A stretch of 64,000 nucleotides of DNA from Holophagales bacterium (GCA_016699405.1 CP064972.1:2821501-2885500), one strand, 5' to 3'; shown: positions 26,307 to 36,822, counted from the stretch's first letter. Notes: generated by a model from the letters alone, not told the origin. Translations and numbers: made by a program.

Positions 26307-26310
<4 letters not shown>
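24910..26310 (+). CDS. 2-oxoacid:ferredoxin oxidoreductase, fused ferredoxin-alpha subunit
   Basis: A 466-residue fusion. Residues 15-75 are a two-cluster ferredoxin with CKGCGRCIDVCSKHC and CNGCGLCITACPEP. From about residue 115 it is the pyrimidine-binding alpha subunit (VKGNYAAAIGALLAGC, YGYPITPSTEGAEL, VMRGGPGLGNIAPEQSD). It takes electrons from oxidative decarboxylation of a 2-oxoacid to make an acyl-CoA. The type resembles branched-chain (Vor) enzymes, but 2-oxoglutarate or pyruvate is possible. The next gene overlaps as ATGA. Confidence 0.9.
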
Positions 26311-27728
<1,418 letters not shown>

Positions 27729-27743
27729 GCTCGAACCCGGGAG

Positions 27744-27780
27744 CGGCGGAGGCGATCACGATCGCCTCCGCCGTGCTGTT
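27744..27780 (+). terminator. Hairpin terminator after the oxidoreductase operon
   Basis: Perfect 13-bp inverted repeat (27744-27756 with 27761-27773) around a CACG loop, followed by TGCTGTTTCTG. The stem is very stable; the T-tract is short. Confidence 0.72.
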
Positions 27781-27819
27781 TCTGACGGAACTGTGACGCT
27801 CGGCCGCCCGACGGGGCGG

Positions 27820-27825
27820 TACCCT
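27820..27825 (+). promoter_or_regulatory. TANNNT element, probable leaderless promoter
   Basis: TACCCT ends 7 bases before the ATG at 27833 of the acyl-CoA synthetase gene; the G-run abuts the ATG too closely to serve as a normal ribosome site. Confidence 0.4.
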
Positions 27826-27832
27826 GAGGGGG

Positions 27833-29659
27833 ATGTCAGGGTCTGAGGTGCCGTCCCACCTGTCGCTTTCCCGCTTCCCGCAGCGGACGCTGACCGCGCT
27901 CCTCGCCGCCTCGGCGACCCGCTGGAGCGAGCGCCGATTCCTGCGCTTCCTCGACCCTCGAGCGGGGATCCGCGAGGTGACCTTCGGGCAGCTGGGGCTC
28001 GCTTCTCTCCGCGCGGCGAAGGTGCTGGCCGCACAGGGCGTCGGGGCGGGCTCGCGCGTCCTCCTGCTGGCGGAGAACTCGCCCGAGTGGATGGCGATCT
28101 CCTTCGGCGCCCAATTGCGACGAGCCGAGCCGGCGGCCCTCTTCGCCAGCCTCTCGGCGGAACCCGCAGCGGCGATCGCTCGACGCGTTCGCCCGACGGT
28201 CGTGTTCGTCTCGTCCGCTGCCCAGTGGGCCAAGTTGGTGTCTGCCGTCCCCGAGCTCGTGCGGTGCGGTCTCACCGCCGTCATCGCCGGTGAGCCTCTT
28301 CCGTCCGCGACCTTGCCGCGAGAGGTGGGCGTCCTCTCGCTGGAGGAGGCGACCGTCGCGGCGTCCGGGGGGGCGAGTTTCGACGAGCTCGGCGCTGCCG
28401 CGGCGGCGGTCGGCGAGGAAGACCCGTTCCTTCTTCTTTTCACCAGCGGCACGACCGGTCGCCCGAAGGGCGTGCGCCTGCCGCAGCGGGCGATCGTCCG
28501 GGCGCTCGAAGCGGGAGCGAGCTCGGTCGGGATCTCCGCCGCCGACGTCGGTCTGCACTTCTTGCCGTTCGGCCACGTCGCGGGCCATGACCAGTTCAAT
28601 CTGGCGCTCGCCCAGGGGCACCAGTTGGTGATGACCGCTCGCCGGGACGACCTGGACGCCGCGCTGGCGCTGAGCCCGACGTACCTCTTTTCCGTGCCGT
28701 TGGTCTACGACCGGATTCGCGAAGGCGCCATGCGCAAGTTGGGCGCGCTTCCCGGGCCGCTCGCCGCGCTGGTCGAAGCAGCTCTCGCTGCGGCGGAACG
28801 GATGCGGGTCGACGGTTCGCGTCGCTGGCGCGATCGCGGGCTCGCGGTCGTCTCCGACCTCCTGATCGGGCGAGCGGTGCGGCGCCGGCTCGGTGGTGCG
28901 GTGCGGGCGGTCTATTCGGGGGGGGCTCCCGCCACGATCGAGCTGCTCCGGTTCTTCGAAGGGCTCGCTCTGCCCTTCATCGAGCTTTACGGCATGAGCG
29001 AAACGGCCGGGATGATCTCGGCCAATCCGATCTCGGAGCCGCGTCGGCCAGGTGCCGTCGGGTTGATCTCGCCGGATCATGAAGCGCGCCTGGCGCCGGA
29101 CGGCGAGCTTCAGCTCCGCGGCCCGTTGCTGCTCTCGAGCTACCTCGACGCGGAGGACGACCAGGAGGCCTGGACGGCTGATGGCTTCTTCCGTACCGGC
29201 GATCTTGCCCGCGCCGACCGCGACGGCTACCTCTACGTCGAGGGTCGGAGGCGCAATCTGCTCGTGCTCTCGACTGGCAAGAAGCTCTCGCCCGAACCGG
29301 TCGAACAGGCGATCGGCGGGGTTCCGCCGTTTCATGCCGCGATGCTCCTCGGTGAAGGGCGTCCCTATGTCGCCGCCGCGGTGTTCGTCGAGCGCGGCGA
29401 GCTCGCGCGGCTCGAGGCGAGCGGAGAAGATGCTGCAACCGCGCTGTTGCCGCGCGTCCGGGCTGCACTTTCGGCGTTCAGCGAGTACGAGGTTCCCAAG
29501 CGGCTTCTCGTCGTTCCCGGAGCGCCCGACGACTATCCGGCGATGCTGACGCCGAGCTTCAAGCTCCGGCGGGAGGCGGTGGTGGCTTGGCTCGGCGAGT
29601 CGATCGCAGTCCTCTACGGCGAGGAGTCGCACCTTTCCCCGCGGATGGGGCTCGGGTAG
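27833..29659 (+). CDS. Long-chain fatty acid-CoA ligase-like (AMP-forming)
   Basis: A 608-residue adenylate-forming enzyme. The P-loop FLLLFTSGTTGRPKGVRL, YSGGAPATIELL, ELYGMSETAGMI, FFRTGDLARADRDGYLYV and the hinge GRRRNLLVLSTGKKLSPEPVE are all present. It activates a carboxylic acid, probably a fatty acid, to acyl-CoA through acyl-AMP. No signal peptide. It follows the oxidoreductase terminator, so it is a separate unit, and it converges on the antiporter gene. Confidence 0.88.
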   Translation: MSGSEVPSHLSLSRFPQRTLTALLAASATRWSERRFLRFLDPRAGIREVTFGQLGLASLRAAKVLAAQGVGAGSRVLLLAENSPEWMAISFGAQLRRAEPAALFASLSAEPAAAIARRVRPTVVFVSSAAQWAKLVSAVPELVRCGLTAVIAGEPLPSATLPREVGVLSLEEATVAASGGASFDELGAAAAAVGEEDPFLLLFTSGTTGRPKGVRLPQRAIVRALEAGASSVGISAADVGLHFLPFGHVAGHDQFNLALAQGHQLVMTARRDDLDAALALSPTYLFSVPLVYDRIREGAMRKLGALPGPLAALVEAALAAAERMRVDGSRRWRDRGLAVVSDLLIGRAVRRRLGGAVRAVYSGGAPATIELLRFFEGLALPFIELYGMSETAGMISANPISEPRRPGAVGLISPDHEARLAPDGELQLRGPLLLSSYLDAEDDQEAWTADGFFRTGDLARADRDGYLYVEGRRRNLLVLSTGKKLSPEPVEQAIGGVPPFHAAMLLGEGRPYVAAAVFVERGELARLEASGEDAATALLPRVRAALSAFSEYEVPKRLLVVPGAPDDYPAMLTPSFKLRREAVVAWLGESIAVLYGEESHLSPRMGLG

Positions 29660-29690
29660 CCGTCGCGTCGCCTCGCGCGCCGCGGGATTC

Positions 29691-30977
29691 CTAGTCGTCG
29701 ACGAGCGGGCCCGGTGCGGCGGCAGGTCGTTCGAGCGCGGCTTCGCCGAGGGCGCGCTTGCCGAAGGCGAGGTTGAAGACCGGCAGCGCCATGAGTGTGG
29801 TGGCGATCGCCATGACGACCATGATCGAGAAGAGCGTCGGGGTGATGACGCCCCGCTCGAGGCCGATGTTGAGAATGATCAGCTCCATCAGGCCGCGGGC
29901 GTTCATCAGGGCGCCGATGCCGACCGCCTCGCGTGGCGGCTCGCCGTTCCAGCGCGCGGCGAGGTAGCAGGCGACCCCCTTGCCCAGGCAGGCAGCGAGC
30001 AGCACGAGGAGGGCGAAGAACCAGAGAATCGGCGTGTCGACGAGGCCGATGCGGGTGTTGAGCCCGGAGTAGACGAAGAACAGCGGCAGCAGGAGATTCA
30101 CCGTCAGCGGCTGGATCTGCTTCTCGAGCCGTTCGGCGATCTCCCCCCGCGGCATCGAGGCGCCGAGGACGAAGGCCCCGAAGACGGCGTAGATGCCCAC
30201 CTTGTCGGTGTACCAGGCGGCCAGCATCAACAGGGTCAGCGCTCCGGGGAGAGCGACGCGCTCGTAGGCGTCGTTGCGGACGATCCAGCCGCCGGCGCGA
30301 GCGAGGAGCGGCCGCAGGACCGCGAAGGCGACGACGGCGAAGGCGATGCCGCCGCCGATGGCCCAGAAGGCGATCTGCGGCTGGTCTTTGAAGCTGGCCA
30401 GCACGACGGCGAGGATGCACCACGCGGCAGCGTCGTCGGCCGAGCCGGCGGCGAGTGCCAGCGTTCCCATCGACGTGCCCGAGAGTCCGCGCTCGTAGAT
30501 GATGCGCGCCAGCATCGGGAAGGCGGTGATCGACATGGCGGCGCCCATGAAGAGCGCGGCTTCGCCGATCGACACCTTCGCGGCGAAGAGCCCGAGCTGG
30601 CCGTGAAAGGCCCAGGCGATTCCCGCACCGAGCGTGAACGGGGTGAGGATGCCGGCCCAGGAGACGAGCATCGCGCTGCGCGCCCGGCGGCGCAGCAGCG
30701 AGACGTCGAAGTCGAGGCCGACGAGGAACATGTAGAGCACCAGCCCGAGCTGCGCGACCGCATAGAGGATCGGCATCGTCGCCTTGGGGAACAGCGTCGC
30801 CTGCAGGTCCGGCGCGAGCCAGCCGAGGAGCGACGGGCCGATGAGGACGCCGGCGATCATCTCGCCGACGACCTGCGGCTGACCAAGGTAGCGGGCGAGA
30901 TAGCCGACGAGGCGACACGCGGTGAGAATCGCCGCCAGCGCGAGGAAGAAGAGGATCGAGAGCTCGAAGGGAGTCAC
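29691..30977 (-). CDS. Cation:proton antiporter, CPA2/Kef type
   Basis: A 428-residue membrane protein with about 12 helices. Family features: LGQPQVVGEMIAGVLIGPSLLG, LGLVLYMFLVGLDFD, MGAAMSITAFPMLARII, GSADDAAAWCIL with the paired aspartates of the ion site, and ALMNARGLMELIILNIG. It exchanges Na+ or K+ for H+; a Na+/H+ role would fit with the sodium pump at 15-19 kb (inference). There is no KTN regulatory domain. GTG start without a Shine-Dalgarno. Confidence 0.88.
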   Translation of the reverse strand: MTPFELSILFFLALAAILTACRLVGYLARYLGQPQVVGEMIAGVLIGPSLLGWLAPDLQATLFPKATMPILYAVAQLGLVLYMFLVGLDFDVSLLRRRARSAMLVSWAGILTPFTLGAGIAWAFHGQLGLFAAKVSIGEAALFMGAAMSITAFPMLARIIYERGLSGTSMGTLALAAGSADDAAAWCILAVVLASFKDQPQIAFWAIGGGIAFAVVAFAVLRPLLARAGGWIVRNDAYERVALPGALTLLMLAAWYTDKVGIYAVFGAFVLGASMPRGEIAERLEKQIQPLTVNLLLPLFFVYSGLNTRIGLVDTPILWFFALLVLLAACLGKGVACYLAARWNGEPPREAVGIGALMNARGLMELIILNIGLERGVITPTLFSIMVVMAIATTLMALPVFNLAFGKRALGEAALERPAAAPGPLVDD

Positions 30978-30985
30978 GGCGCGCG

Positions 30986-30991
30986 ATTGTA
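30986..30991 (-). promoter_or_regulatory. TANNNT element, probable leaderless promoter
   Basis: TACAAT on the minus strand ends 8 bases before the GTG at 30977 of the antiporter gene. No ribosome site is present between them. Confidence 0.45.
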
Positions 30992-31037
30992 GCAACGCGC
31001 GCGCTCGCGGCCTGGCGGAATCGTCGATGCAGCGCGC

Positions 31038-31043
31038 TAGACT
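31038..31043 (+). promoter_or_regulatory. TANNNT element, probable leaderless promoter
   Basis: TAGACT in the context GCGCTAGACT ends 6 bases before the GTG at 31050 of the cytochrome c gene, with no Shine-Dalgarno sequence. Confidence 0.5.
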
Positions 31044-31049
31044 CGACTG

Positions 31050-31481
31050 GTGAGATCGGGAGTGCCTTGCCGTGCGTTGCTGTGCGTCTTCGTGGGCTGC
31101 CTGCCGTGGGTCGGGTGCGGCGGGTCCCACGACCGTCCCTCGGACGGCGGACCGGCTCCGACGGCGCACGTCGAGATCGCTCCGGCGGTTTCTGCGCAGG
31201 AACAACGAGGACGAAAGCTCTTCCGGGCGTACTGCATCTCCTGCCATTCGGTCGATGGTCGGGGTCTGCAGAGTCTCGGCATCGACCTCACCACCAGCCG
31301 TTTCGTCGCGCGGCAATCGGACGCTGCGCTCGGGGCCTTCTTGCGCCGCGGTCGGGCGCCCGACGACCCGGACAACCGCACCGGTCGTCAGATGCCGGGG
31401 ATCGAGGTGCTGCCGGAGATCGGGGAGGCGGAGGTCCAGGCGTTGGTGGCTCACCTGCGGGCGATCCACCGGCCCGGTTGA
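31050..31481 (+). CDS. Small c-type cytochrome, probable lipoprotein
   Basis: A 143-residue protein with one haem site, CISCH, in FRAYCISCHSVDGRGL, and a probable axial methionine in TGRQMPGIEVLP. The N-terminus has a signal with WVGCGGS, which could be a lipobox or a simple cleavage site. It fits class I electron carriers acting in the periplasm. An Rrf2 regulator and a radical SAM gene follow on the same strand after 71 bases; whether they share a transcript is unclear. Confidence 0.85.
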   Translation: MRSGVPCRALLCVFVGCLPWVGCGGSHDRPSDGGPAPTAHVEIAPAVSAQEQRGRKLFRAYCISCHSVDGRGLQSLGIDLTTSRFVARQSDAALGAFLRRGRAPDDPDNRTGRQMPGIEVLPEIGEAEVQALVAHLRAIHRPG

Positions 31482-31552
31482 ATCCGATCGCGCTTCGTCC
31501 GGGCGTGCTAATTCTGGACAAGCAGGTCGCGAACTCCTAACATCGTCCCGCC

Positions 31553-32041
31553 ATGATCAGCCAGACCACCGGCTACGCGATCTCCGCCCTGGCCTATCTC
31601 GCCGGCGCGGGTGAACGCTCGGTGCTCGTGCGGGAGATCGCCGAAGCACTGGATCAGCCGACGCCGTATCTCGCCAAGATCGTCAACGCCCTGTCGCGAC
31701 GCCGGATCGTCGTCACGCAACGTGGCATCGGCGGAGGCGTCGCGCTCGCCCAGGCGTCGGCGAGCCTCTCGCTCTGGGACATCTGCAAGGCGCTCGACGA
31801 TCCGGCGGTCGAGGCGCGCTGCCTGCTCGCCCTCGAAGGCTGCTCGGACGAGCGGGCCTGCCCGGCACACCAGTTCTGGAAGTCGCACCGCGAGGCGATC
31901 TGGAGCTTCCTGCGCGAGACCACGCTGGCTGACATGGCTGCCTTCGAAGCACTGTGCGGGAGGGCGCCTGCAGCCTTGCACCCGACGCTTTCGAGCGCCA
32001 GCGGGGCGATGCGCTCCGCGGCTCGCCACACTCGCCATTGA
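31553..32041 (+). CDS. Rrf2 family regulator with IscR-like Fe-S ligands
   Basis: A 162-residue relative of the regulator at 24290. N-terminus MISQTTGYAISALAYL, wing TQRGIGGGVALAQ, and cysteines C90, C97, C103 with His106 in the same CX6CX5CX2H spacing. It probably binds a [2Fe-2S] cluster and reports on oxygen, NO or iron. The radical SAM gene starts 22 bases later, so they form an operon and the regulator may be autoregulated. Confidence 0.9.
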   Translation: MISQTTGYAISALAYLAGAGERSVLVREIAEALDQPTPYLAKIVNALSRRRIVVTQRGIGGGVALAQASASLSLWDICKALDDPAVEARCLLALEGCSDERACPAHQFWKSHREAIWSFLRETTLADMAAFEALCGRAPAALHPTLSSASGAMRSAARHTRH

Positions 32042-32063
32042 CACGGACCGATCCGGAATCGTG

Positions 32064-33302
32064 ATGATCGCTGAGCTTCGCAATAATCCTGCTCTCGTCA
32101 AGCTCGACCTCTACTGCAAGGGGCTGCGACTCGATGAGTCCTGCTTCATCGAAGAGGACGGCGGCCGCAAGATCCTCCGCACCCGCGCCGGTCTCGGCAG
32201 CGGCCTCGAACTGATCCTCCCCGGCGGACTCTGGACCAACGCTCCGGTGACCGAGCCGTTCGCCCAGCATTCGCCGTACACGCTCCACAAGGCGCAGGGC
32301 CGATACCAGTTGCGCTGGAACGGCGAGGCGGTGCACGACGTCGACCTGTCACCGCGTCCGGCGTGGTACGACCGTCAGACGTCGACCGGCAAGGCGATGA
32401 CGCGCATCGGTACCTTGCAGGGGACCTATCTCGGAATCTATCCGGCGAAAGTCTGCGAGTACTGGACCGAGAAGCCGGTCAAGGTCAACTGCAAGTTCTG
32501 CTCCGTCGGGCTGAACCTCGGCGTCGACGACGCCGACGAGAAGTCGGTCGGCGAAGTGCTCGAGGTGGTCCGCGCGGCGCGTGCCGAGTCCGGCATCACC
32601 TACGTCGACTTCAATACCGGTCACTACGAAGGGGACACCTACCTCGACATCCTCGAGCCCTACATCCGGCGGATCAAGGACGAGCTCGGGCTGCTGATCG
32701 GCGTCCAGACGCCGCCGCATCGCGACCTGTCGCGCTACGACCGGCTGCGCGAGATGGGCGTCAACCGGGTGTCGTTCTGCTTCGAGATCTTCGATCGCCA
32801 GATGTTCGCCGACGTCTGCCCCGGTAAGCATGCCGAGTACGGTCTGGACTACTACCTCGAGGCCATCCGCTATTGCGCGACGCTGGTATCGAAGGGCCCA
32901 CGCCACGAGCCGTGGGTCACCAACGGCGAGATCATCGCCGGCCTGGAGCCGCCGGAATCGTCGATTCGGGCGATCGACTGGATCACCTCGGTCGGTGCGA
33001 TCCCGACGGTTTGCGTCTTCCGGCCGCTCGTCGGCACCGACATGGCGGACACGGCGCCCCCGGAAACCGAGGCGATGATCCCGGTCTTCCGCCGGCTCTA
33101 CGAAGCGTGCATGGAGAAGGGACTGCCGATCGGCGTGGCCCCGAACATCCACGTCAGCCTGGTGATGCTGCCGGAGGAGTGCCGGGCGTTCTCGACACGG
33201 CGCTTCCGTTTCCAGACCCTCAAGCTCAAGGCGATGGCGAAGGTATTCGGCCGGATCTTCGAACGTCGACTGGCGGGCCGGATGGCGACCCGGGCCGCCT
33301 GA
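32064..33302 (+). CDS. Radical SAM protein with CX11CX2C cluster motif
   Basis: A 412-residue protein. The cluster-binding segment is KVCEYWTEKPVKVNCKFC, which spaces the cysteines CX11CX2C instead of the usual CX3CX2C. Next come a GITYVDFNTGHYEGD segment resembling the GGE-type strand, LLIGVQTPPHRDLSRYDRL, and CFEIFDRQMF, consistent with a TIM-barrel radical SAM fold. The N-terminal 120 residues have no domain I recognise. The substrate is unknown. The frame runs open upstream through the Rrf2 gene, but ATG 32064 is the plausible start. Confidence 0.78.
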   Translation: MIAELRNNPALVKLDLYCKGLRLDESCFIEEDGGRKILRTRAGLGSGLELILPGGLWTNAPVTEPFAQHSPYTLHKAQGRYQLRWNGEAVHDVDLSPRPAWYDRQTSTGKAMTRIGTLQGTYLGIYPAKVCEYWTEKPVKVNCKFCSVGLNLGVDDADEKSVGEVLEVVRAARAESGITYVDFNTGHYEGDTYLDILEPYIRRIKDELGLLIGVQTPPHRDLSRYDRLREMGVNRVSFCFEIFDRQMFADVCPGKHAEYGLDYYLEAIRYCATLVSKGPRHEPWVTNGEIIAGLEPPESSIRAIDWITSVGAIPTVCVFRPLVGTDMADTAPPETEAMIPVFRRLYEACMEKGLPIGVAPNIHVSLVMLPEECRAFSTRRFRFQTLKLKAMAKVFGRIFERRLAGRMATRAA

Positions 33303-33317
33303 CCCGGCGGGAACGTC

Positions 33318-34685
33318 TCAGCGACGCCCGTTGAGGCGTCGCCAGAGAGCGATGAGGGGTGCCGAGGACGGCCCCAGCGACTCGCCGACCGGCGCGAGGA
33401 GCGACCGATGCCATGTCCGATGGCGGTTCGGCGTCGCGGTCTTCCTGGTCGCCATGGCGTCCGGGGCGCGTGACGGGTTGCGCATCCACGTGCGCAGGGG
33501 AAGCGCGGACGCGGCGAGCGAGAGCGACTCGCGTACGTGCGTGCGGGCACGCTCGGCGCGGCGTCGAAGCTCGGCCGGCCGCCGGGCGGCCCAGAGGAGC
33601 TGCTGTCGCAGCCCGGCGACGTCACCGGCCTCGAACGTCAGGCCGAGCTCTTCGGCTTCGAGCAGGTCGCCGAGGGTTCCGACACGGTTGTAGAGCACCG
33701 GCAGACCGAATCCCATCCACTGCACGACGCGGTTCTTGCTCCCCAGCCAGCCTTCGTAGATCGGGCGCTCGGCGAGGATGCCCAGGTCGGCCTCGGCCCA
33801 GTAGTCAGGGACCCGGGCAGCACGGACCCATCCTTCGAGGTGGAAGCGACTCCGCATCGCAGAGCGCTCGACCAGCGAGCGGAAGTCGCGGTAGGTCGTC
33901 TCGTCCTGTCCGTGGATCTCGCCGCCGGTGGAGACGAAGTGGATCGAAGGATCCTCCTGCATCGCCGACTCGATGCCGGAGAAGAGCGTCTGCACGTCGC
34001 TCCAGACGTTGTAGCTGCCGCTCCAGATCGCGAGAAAGGCATCGGCGGGCACCTGCGTTCCGCGCAGTGCCGGGAGGGCGGGGTGTGGGTCGGGGAAGGG
34101 CACCTGGGCGCACGGAATGACTTCCGTGAACTCGTAGCCGCAGGTCTCGGCCGACAGGCGTCCGGTGGTGCCGAGCTCGCCGATCGCCGCGAATCGTTGG
34201 TGCTCCGACACCACCGAGAGCTTGTCGCAGCGGGCGAGGACCGGTTGGACGAGCTGCCAGAAGTAGGGCAGGACGCGATTGTTGCCGTCGAGTGCCGCCT
34301 TCGCCTGGGCTTCCGCCATGACATGGCCGAACTGGTCGGCCCAGAACGGCTGTCGTGGCTTGGCGCGGGCCAGAGCATAGGAGCCGTAGATCGTGGCGCC
34401 GACGACGGCGTCCGGCTCCCATCGGGAGATCTCGTGGGAGACGCGGTTGGAACGCAGAAGCTCGGACTCCGACACCCGGATCACGCGAACGCCGTCGATC
34501 TCCTCCTCGGAGGGACCTTCGCCAGCAAGGTAGCCGTCGGAGATCCGCATGGCGAGCAGCCGGACCTCATGCCCGTCGTGCGCCAGGCTGCGTGCGAGCT
34601 GCCAGGAGCGGAGCCCGGGACCGTGGCTCTTGAGCGTGTTCTCGACCGGGAGCGGGCAGAGACCGCAGACGAGCGCGCGGGTCAT
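33318..34685 (-). CDS. GT4-like glycosyltransferase (paralogue of the 41.3-kb gene)
   Basis: A 455-residue GT-B fold protein. N-terminal Rossmann region: MTRALVCGLCPLPVEN, HGPGLRSWQLARSLAHDGHEV. C-terminal donor-binding region: AIWSGSYNVWSDVQTL, ADLGILAERPIYEGWLGSKNR, GLPVLYNRVGTLGDLLE. Its closest relative in the window is the gene at 41283, which has the same FWADQFGHVMAEAQAKA block. It probably adds a sugar to a cell-surface glycan. Nucleotide sugar unknown. It converges on the radical SAM gene with 15 bases between stops. Confidence 0.82.
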   Translation of the reverse strand: MTRALVCGLCPLPVENTLKSHGPGLRSWQLARSLAHDGHEVRLLAMRISDGYLAGEGPSEEEIDGVRVIRVSESELLRSNRVSHEISRWEPDAVVGATIYGSYALARAKPRQPFWADQFGHVMAEAQAKAALDGNNRVLPYFWQLVQPVLARCDKLSVVSEHQRFAAIGELGTTGRLSAETCGYEFTEVIPCAQVPFPDPHPALPALRGTQVPADAFLAIWSGSYNVWSDVQTLFSGIESAMQEDPSIHFVSTGGEIHGQDETTYRDFRSLVERSAMRSRFHLEGWVRAARVPDYWAEADLGILAERPIYEGWLGSKNRVVQWMGFGLPVLYNRVGTLGDLLEAEELGLTFEAGDVAGLRQQLLWAARRPAELRRRAERARTHVRESLSLAASALPLRTWMRNPSRAPDAMATRKTATPNRHRTWHRSLLAPVGESLGPSSAPLIALWRRLNGRR

Positions 34686-34835
34686 GCGTTCCCCTCGTGC
34701 ACACCCCGAGGTGCGGCCGGATGGCAGGGGAAGAGGGGAGTGCTCAACGAAAGGATCAGAACCAGTCTCCGTCGCGGGAGCCTAAGGATACCGCCAAGAT
34801 GCGGGAAAGTCGTACGACCCGATTCTGCCGAGCCC

Positions 34836-36254
34836 CTACTCGCCCGTCGGTCCGTCGACCGTGTTGCCCGCGAGGGCTGTCGCCCCGACGGCCAGGCTGG
34901 CCGGGAGGATCTGGAGGAGGAGGCGGTCGAGCGACGAAGCGACGTGCCACTCGAGCGGATAGGGGGTCGCGGCGTAGATCGGCAGCCACGAGGCGGCCAC
35001 GGCAACCAGGAGGCCGATTCCGAAGGCGCAACAGGGACGACGTCCGGCACCGAGAAGGAGACCGAGGATCACGGCAGCGGCGGGGACCCACCAGACCAGG
35101 GACCACCACGACGAGGAGGTGGGAGCAAGTAGTCGGATCGCGAGCTCGCGCGCGGGAAGCCACCAGCGGTGCGGGTCGGTGATGCGAGATGTCCAGCTTC
35201 CCTGAAGGTAGGTCTCGAGCCCGGATCCCGGCGACCAGAGGAGCTTGAACAGCAGCGTCGCGGCGAGACCCGGCAGGGCTCCCGCCAGGAGCTGGATCGC
35301 CAGCTTCTGGTTCACCGCCGGCGCACGGCGCCGTGACCCACGGTCCACCAGGAAGAACCCGGCGGCGGCGATCACCGCCATCGGCAGCCCTTCGTTCTTG
35401 GTCCAGGCGAGCAGGCCGAGAGCGACGCCGCTGAGCGCTGGCGGGAGCCGCACGCCGTTCCAGCCGGGGAGCTGAGAAGCGAGGCCGACCGACGCCCCGA
35501 GGAAGAGGACGGCCATCGGAATGTCGGCCACCTGCGCGGTAGCCCAAATGACAGCGAGCGGTGTGACGAAGACCCAGGCGGTGGTGAGCGCCGCCACTTC
35601 GGGAGCGGTGACGGCCTCGACACACAGGAAGAGGAGCAACAACAGACTGGCGGACCAAGTCGCCGCGACGAGTCGAGGAGCGTCCCCCGCATCCTCGCCA
35701 GCGGCCAGTCGCAGTCCAGCGACCGTTGCCGGCAGGCCCAGGGGGTAGTTCGGGTGCGAGCTCCGGTCGACGCCGGCGAGGAGCTGGGGAAAACGATCCC
35801 AGCCGCGATCGAGCATGTCGGCCCGCACATTCCAGATCGCCACCGCGTCCCAACTGCCGGAGGGATCGTGCTCGGTGAGCGCGGCGAACCCGCGCGCGCC
35901 ATCGGTGACGGTCAACGCCAGAGCGGCCCACGCCATCCAGCGCAACGGCGCGGGGAGTCGCCTCGGCCACCCGGGGCGCGTCACCTCGGCGAAAGCTGCA
36001 GGGCGACGACTCCCGCCGACAGCGACGAGGAGCGCCGCGAAGGCTGCCAAGGCCGAGGGTGACGGTCGCGCCAGTCCGGCGCAGCGCCAGGCGAAGACCG
36101 TGAGCGAGAGGGTGCCGAAGCCGATCGCCGGGGACCAGGCGGCGATCCACAGAAGACGCCGTCGGGGATCGAGCGGCGTGTCGGCCAGCAGTGCCCGGGC
36201 AAGAGCGAAGCCGACGCCGAGAGTGCCGGCCAGAGCAAGCGTCGTGGCGCTCAC
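34836..36254 (-). CDS. Polytopic membrane protein, PMT/ArnT-like glycosyltransferase family
   Basis: A 472-residue protein with about 11 membrane helices. The first large loop has the acidic segment LTEHDPSGSWDAVAIWNVRAD and then SHPNYPLGLPATVAGLRL, the layout of lipid-linked sugar transferases (GT39/GT83, PMT_2). Its GTG overlaps the stop of the upstream 167-codon gene as GTGA. Longer frames upstream lack similarity. It probably moves a sugar from a polyprenyl carrier to an acceptor on the periplasmic side; the acceptor is unknown. Confidence 0.72.
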   Translation of the reverse strand: MSATTLALAGTLGVGFALARALLADTPLDPRRRLLWIAAWSPAIGFGTLSLTVFAWRCAGLARPSPSALAAFAALLVAVGGSRRPAAFAEVTRPGWPRRLPAPLRWMAWAALALTVTDGARGFAALTEHDPSGSWDAVAIWNVRADMLDRGWDRFPQLLAGVDRSSHPNYPLGLPATVAGLRLAAGEDAGDAPRLVAATWSASLLLLLFLCVEAVTAPEVAALTTAWVFVTPLAVIWATAQVADIPMAVLFLGASVGLASQLPGWNGVRLPPALSGVALGLLAWTKNEGLPMAVIAAAGFFLVDRGSRRRAPAVNQKLAIQLLAGALPGLAATLLFKLLWSPGSGLETYLQGSWTSRITDPHRWWLPARELAIRLLAPTSSSWWSLVWWVPAAAVILGLLLGAGRRPCCAFGIGLLVAVAASWLPIYAATPYPLEWHVASSLDRLLLQILPASLAVGATALAGNTVDGPTGE

Positions 36255-36754
36255 GGGGCGGAGACCTGCGGCATGAGGAGAAGGACGCGACTCGCGGTCG
36301 GCCCCCGGTCCAGTGTGATCCCGGCCTGTTTCGCCGCCAGCAGCCGCTGCTCGACGAGGTGCGTCCGCACCGTCTCGTCTCCGATGTCGACGAGAAGCGG
36401 GGTGGCGGGTTCGGCGGTGGCGTCGAAGTGGGCCGTGAAGCGTCGCTCGACGACCCGGGGCGAAAGCGCTCGCTGGGCGCAGAACATCGCTTCGGTCGAA
36501 GCCTCCGGTGTCCGGTCGGTGACCAGGACGGCGCGCGCGGTGAGCGGGAGGACCGCCGCGAAGGCCGCGAAGTCCGACTCGGTGCTGCACATCGCCGGTC
36601 GCACGAGCTCGGACCGCAACTCCGGCCAGAAGCGAGGGGCGCGCGCGGCGCCGAGCGCAAGCGTCAGCGCCGCCCAGCCCGCGAGGGCGATCGGCGCACC
36701 ACGCCGGTCCCAGATTCGACGGGCCCGCGCCAGCAAGCCTGAGCTCTCGGTCAT
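36251..36754 (-). CDS. Hypothetical membrane-anchored protein coupled to the PMT-like gene
   Basis: A 167-residue protein with one N-terminal membrane segment (PIALAGWAALTLALGAA) and a soluble, mainly alpha/beta remainder. I recognise no family. Its stop overlaps the next GTG as GTGA, so it is coupled to the PMT-like glycosyltransferase and may be a partner. ATG 36754 is chosen because TAGGAT on the minus strand (36763-36768) lies 8 bases upstream, which fits a leaderless start; GTG 36760 is possible. Confidence 0.55.
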   Translation of the reverse strand: MTESSGLLARARRIWDRRGAPIALAGWAALTLALGAARAPRFWPELRSELVRPAMCSTESDFAAFAAVLPLTARAVLVTDRTPEASTEAMFCAQRALSPRVVERRFTAHFDATAEPATPLLVDIGDETVRTHLVEQRLLAAKQAGITLDRGPTASRVLLLMPQVSAP

Positions 36755-36762
36755 TGCCACGG

Positions 36763-36768
36763 ATCCTA
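36763..36768 (-). promoter_or_regulatory. TANNNT element upstream of the 36.7-kb membrane gene
   Basis: TAGGAT on the minus strand ends 8 bases before the ATG at 36754. Confidence 0.35.
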
Positions 36769-36822
36769 TTACCGAAGACGAGCCTCCCGTTCGCCGTGCT
36801 AGGCTCCGCCGTCCGCTGGATC

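Noticed and set aside
27836..29632. A 598-codon frame opposite the acyl-CoA synthetase gene
   Set aside because: Shadow frame; the plus strand carries all adenylate-forming motifs.
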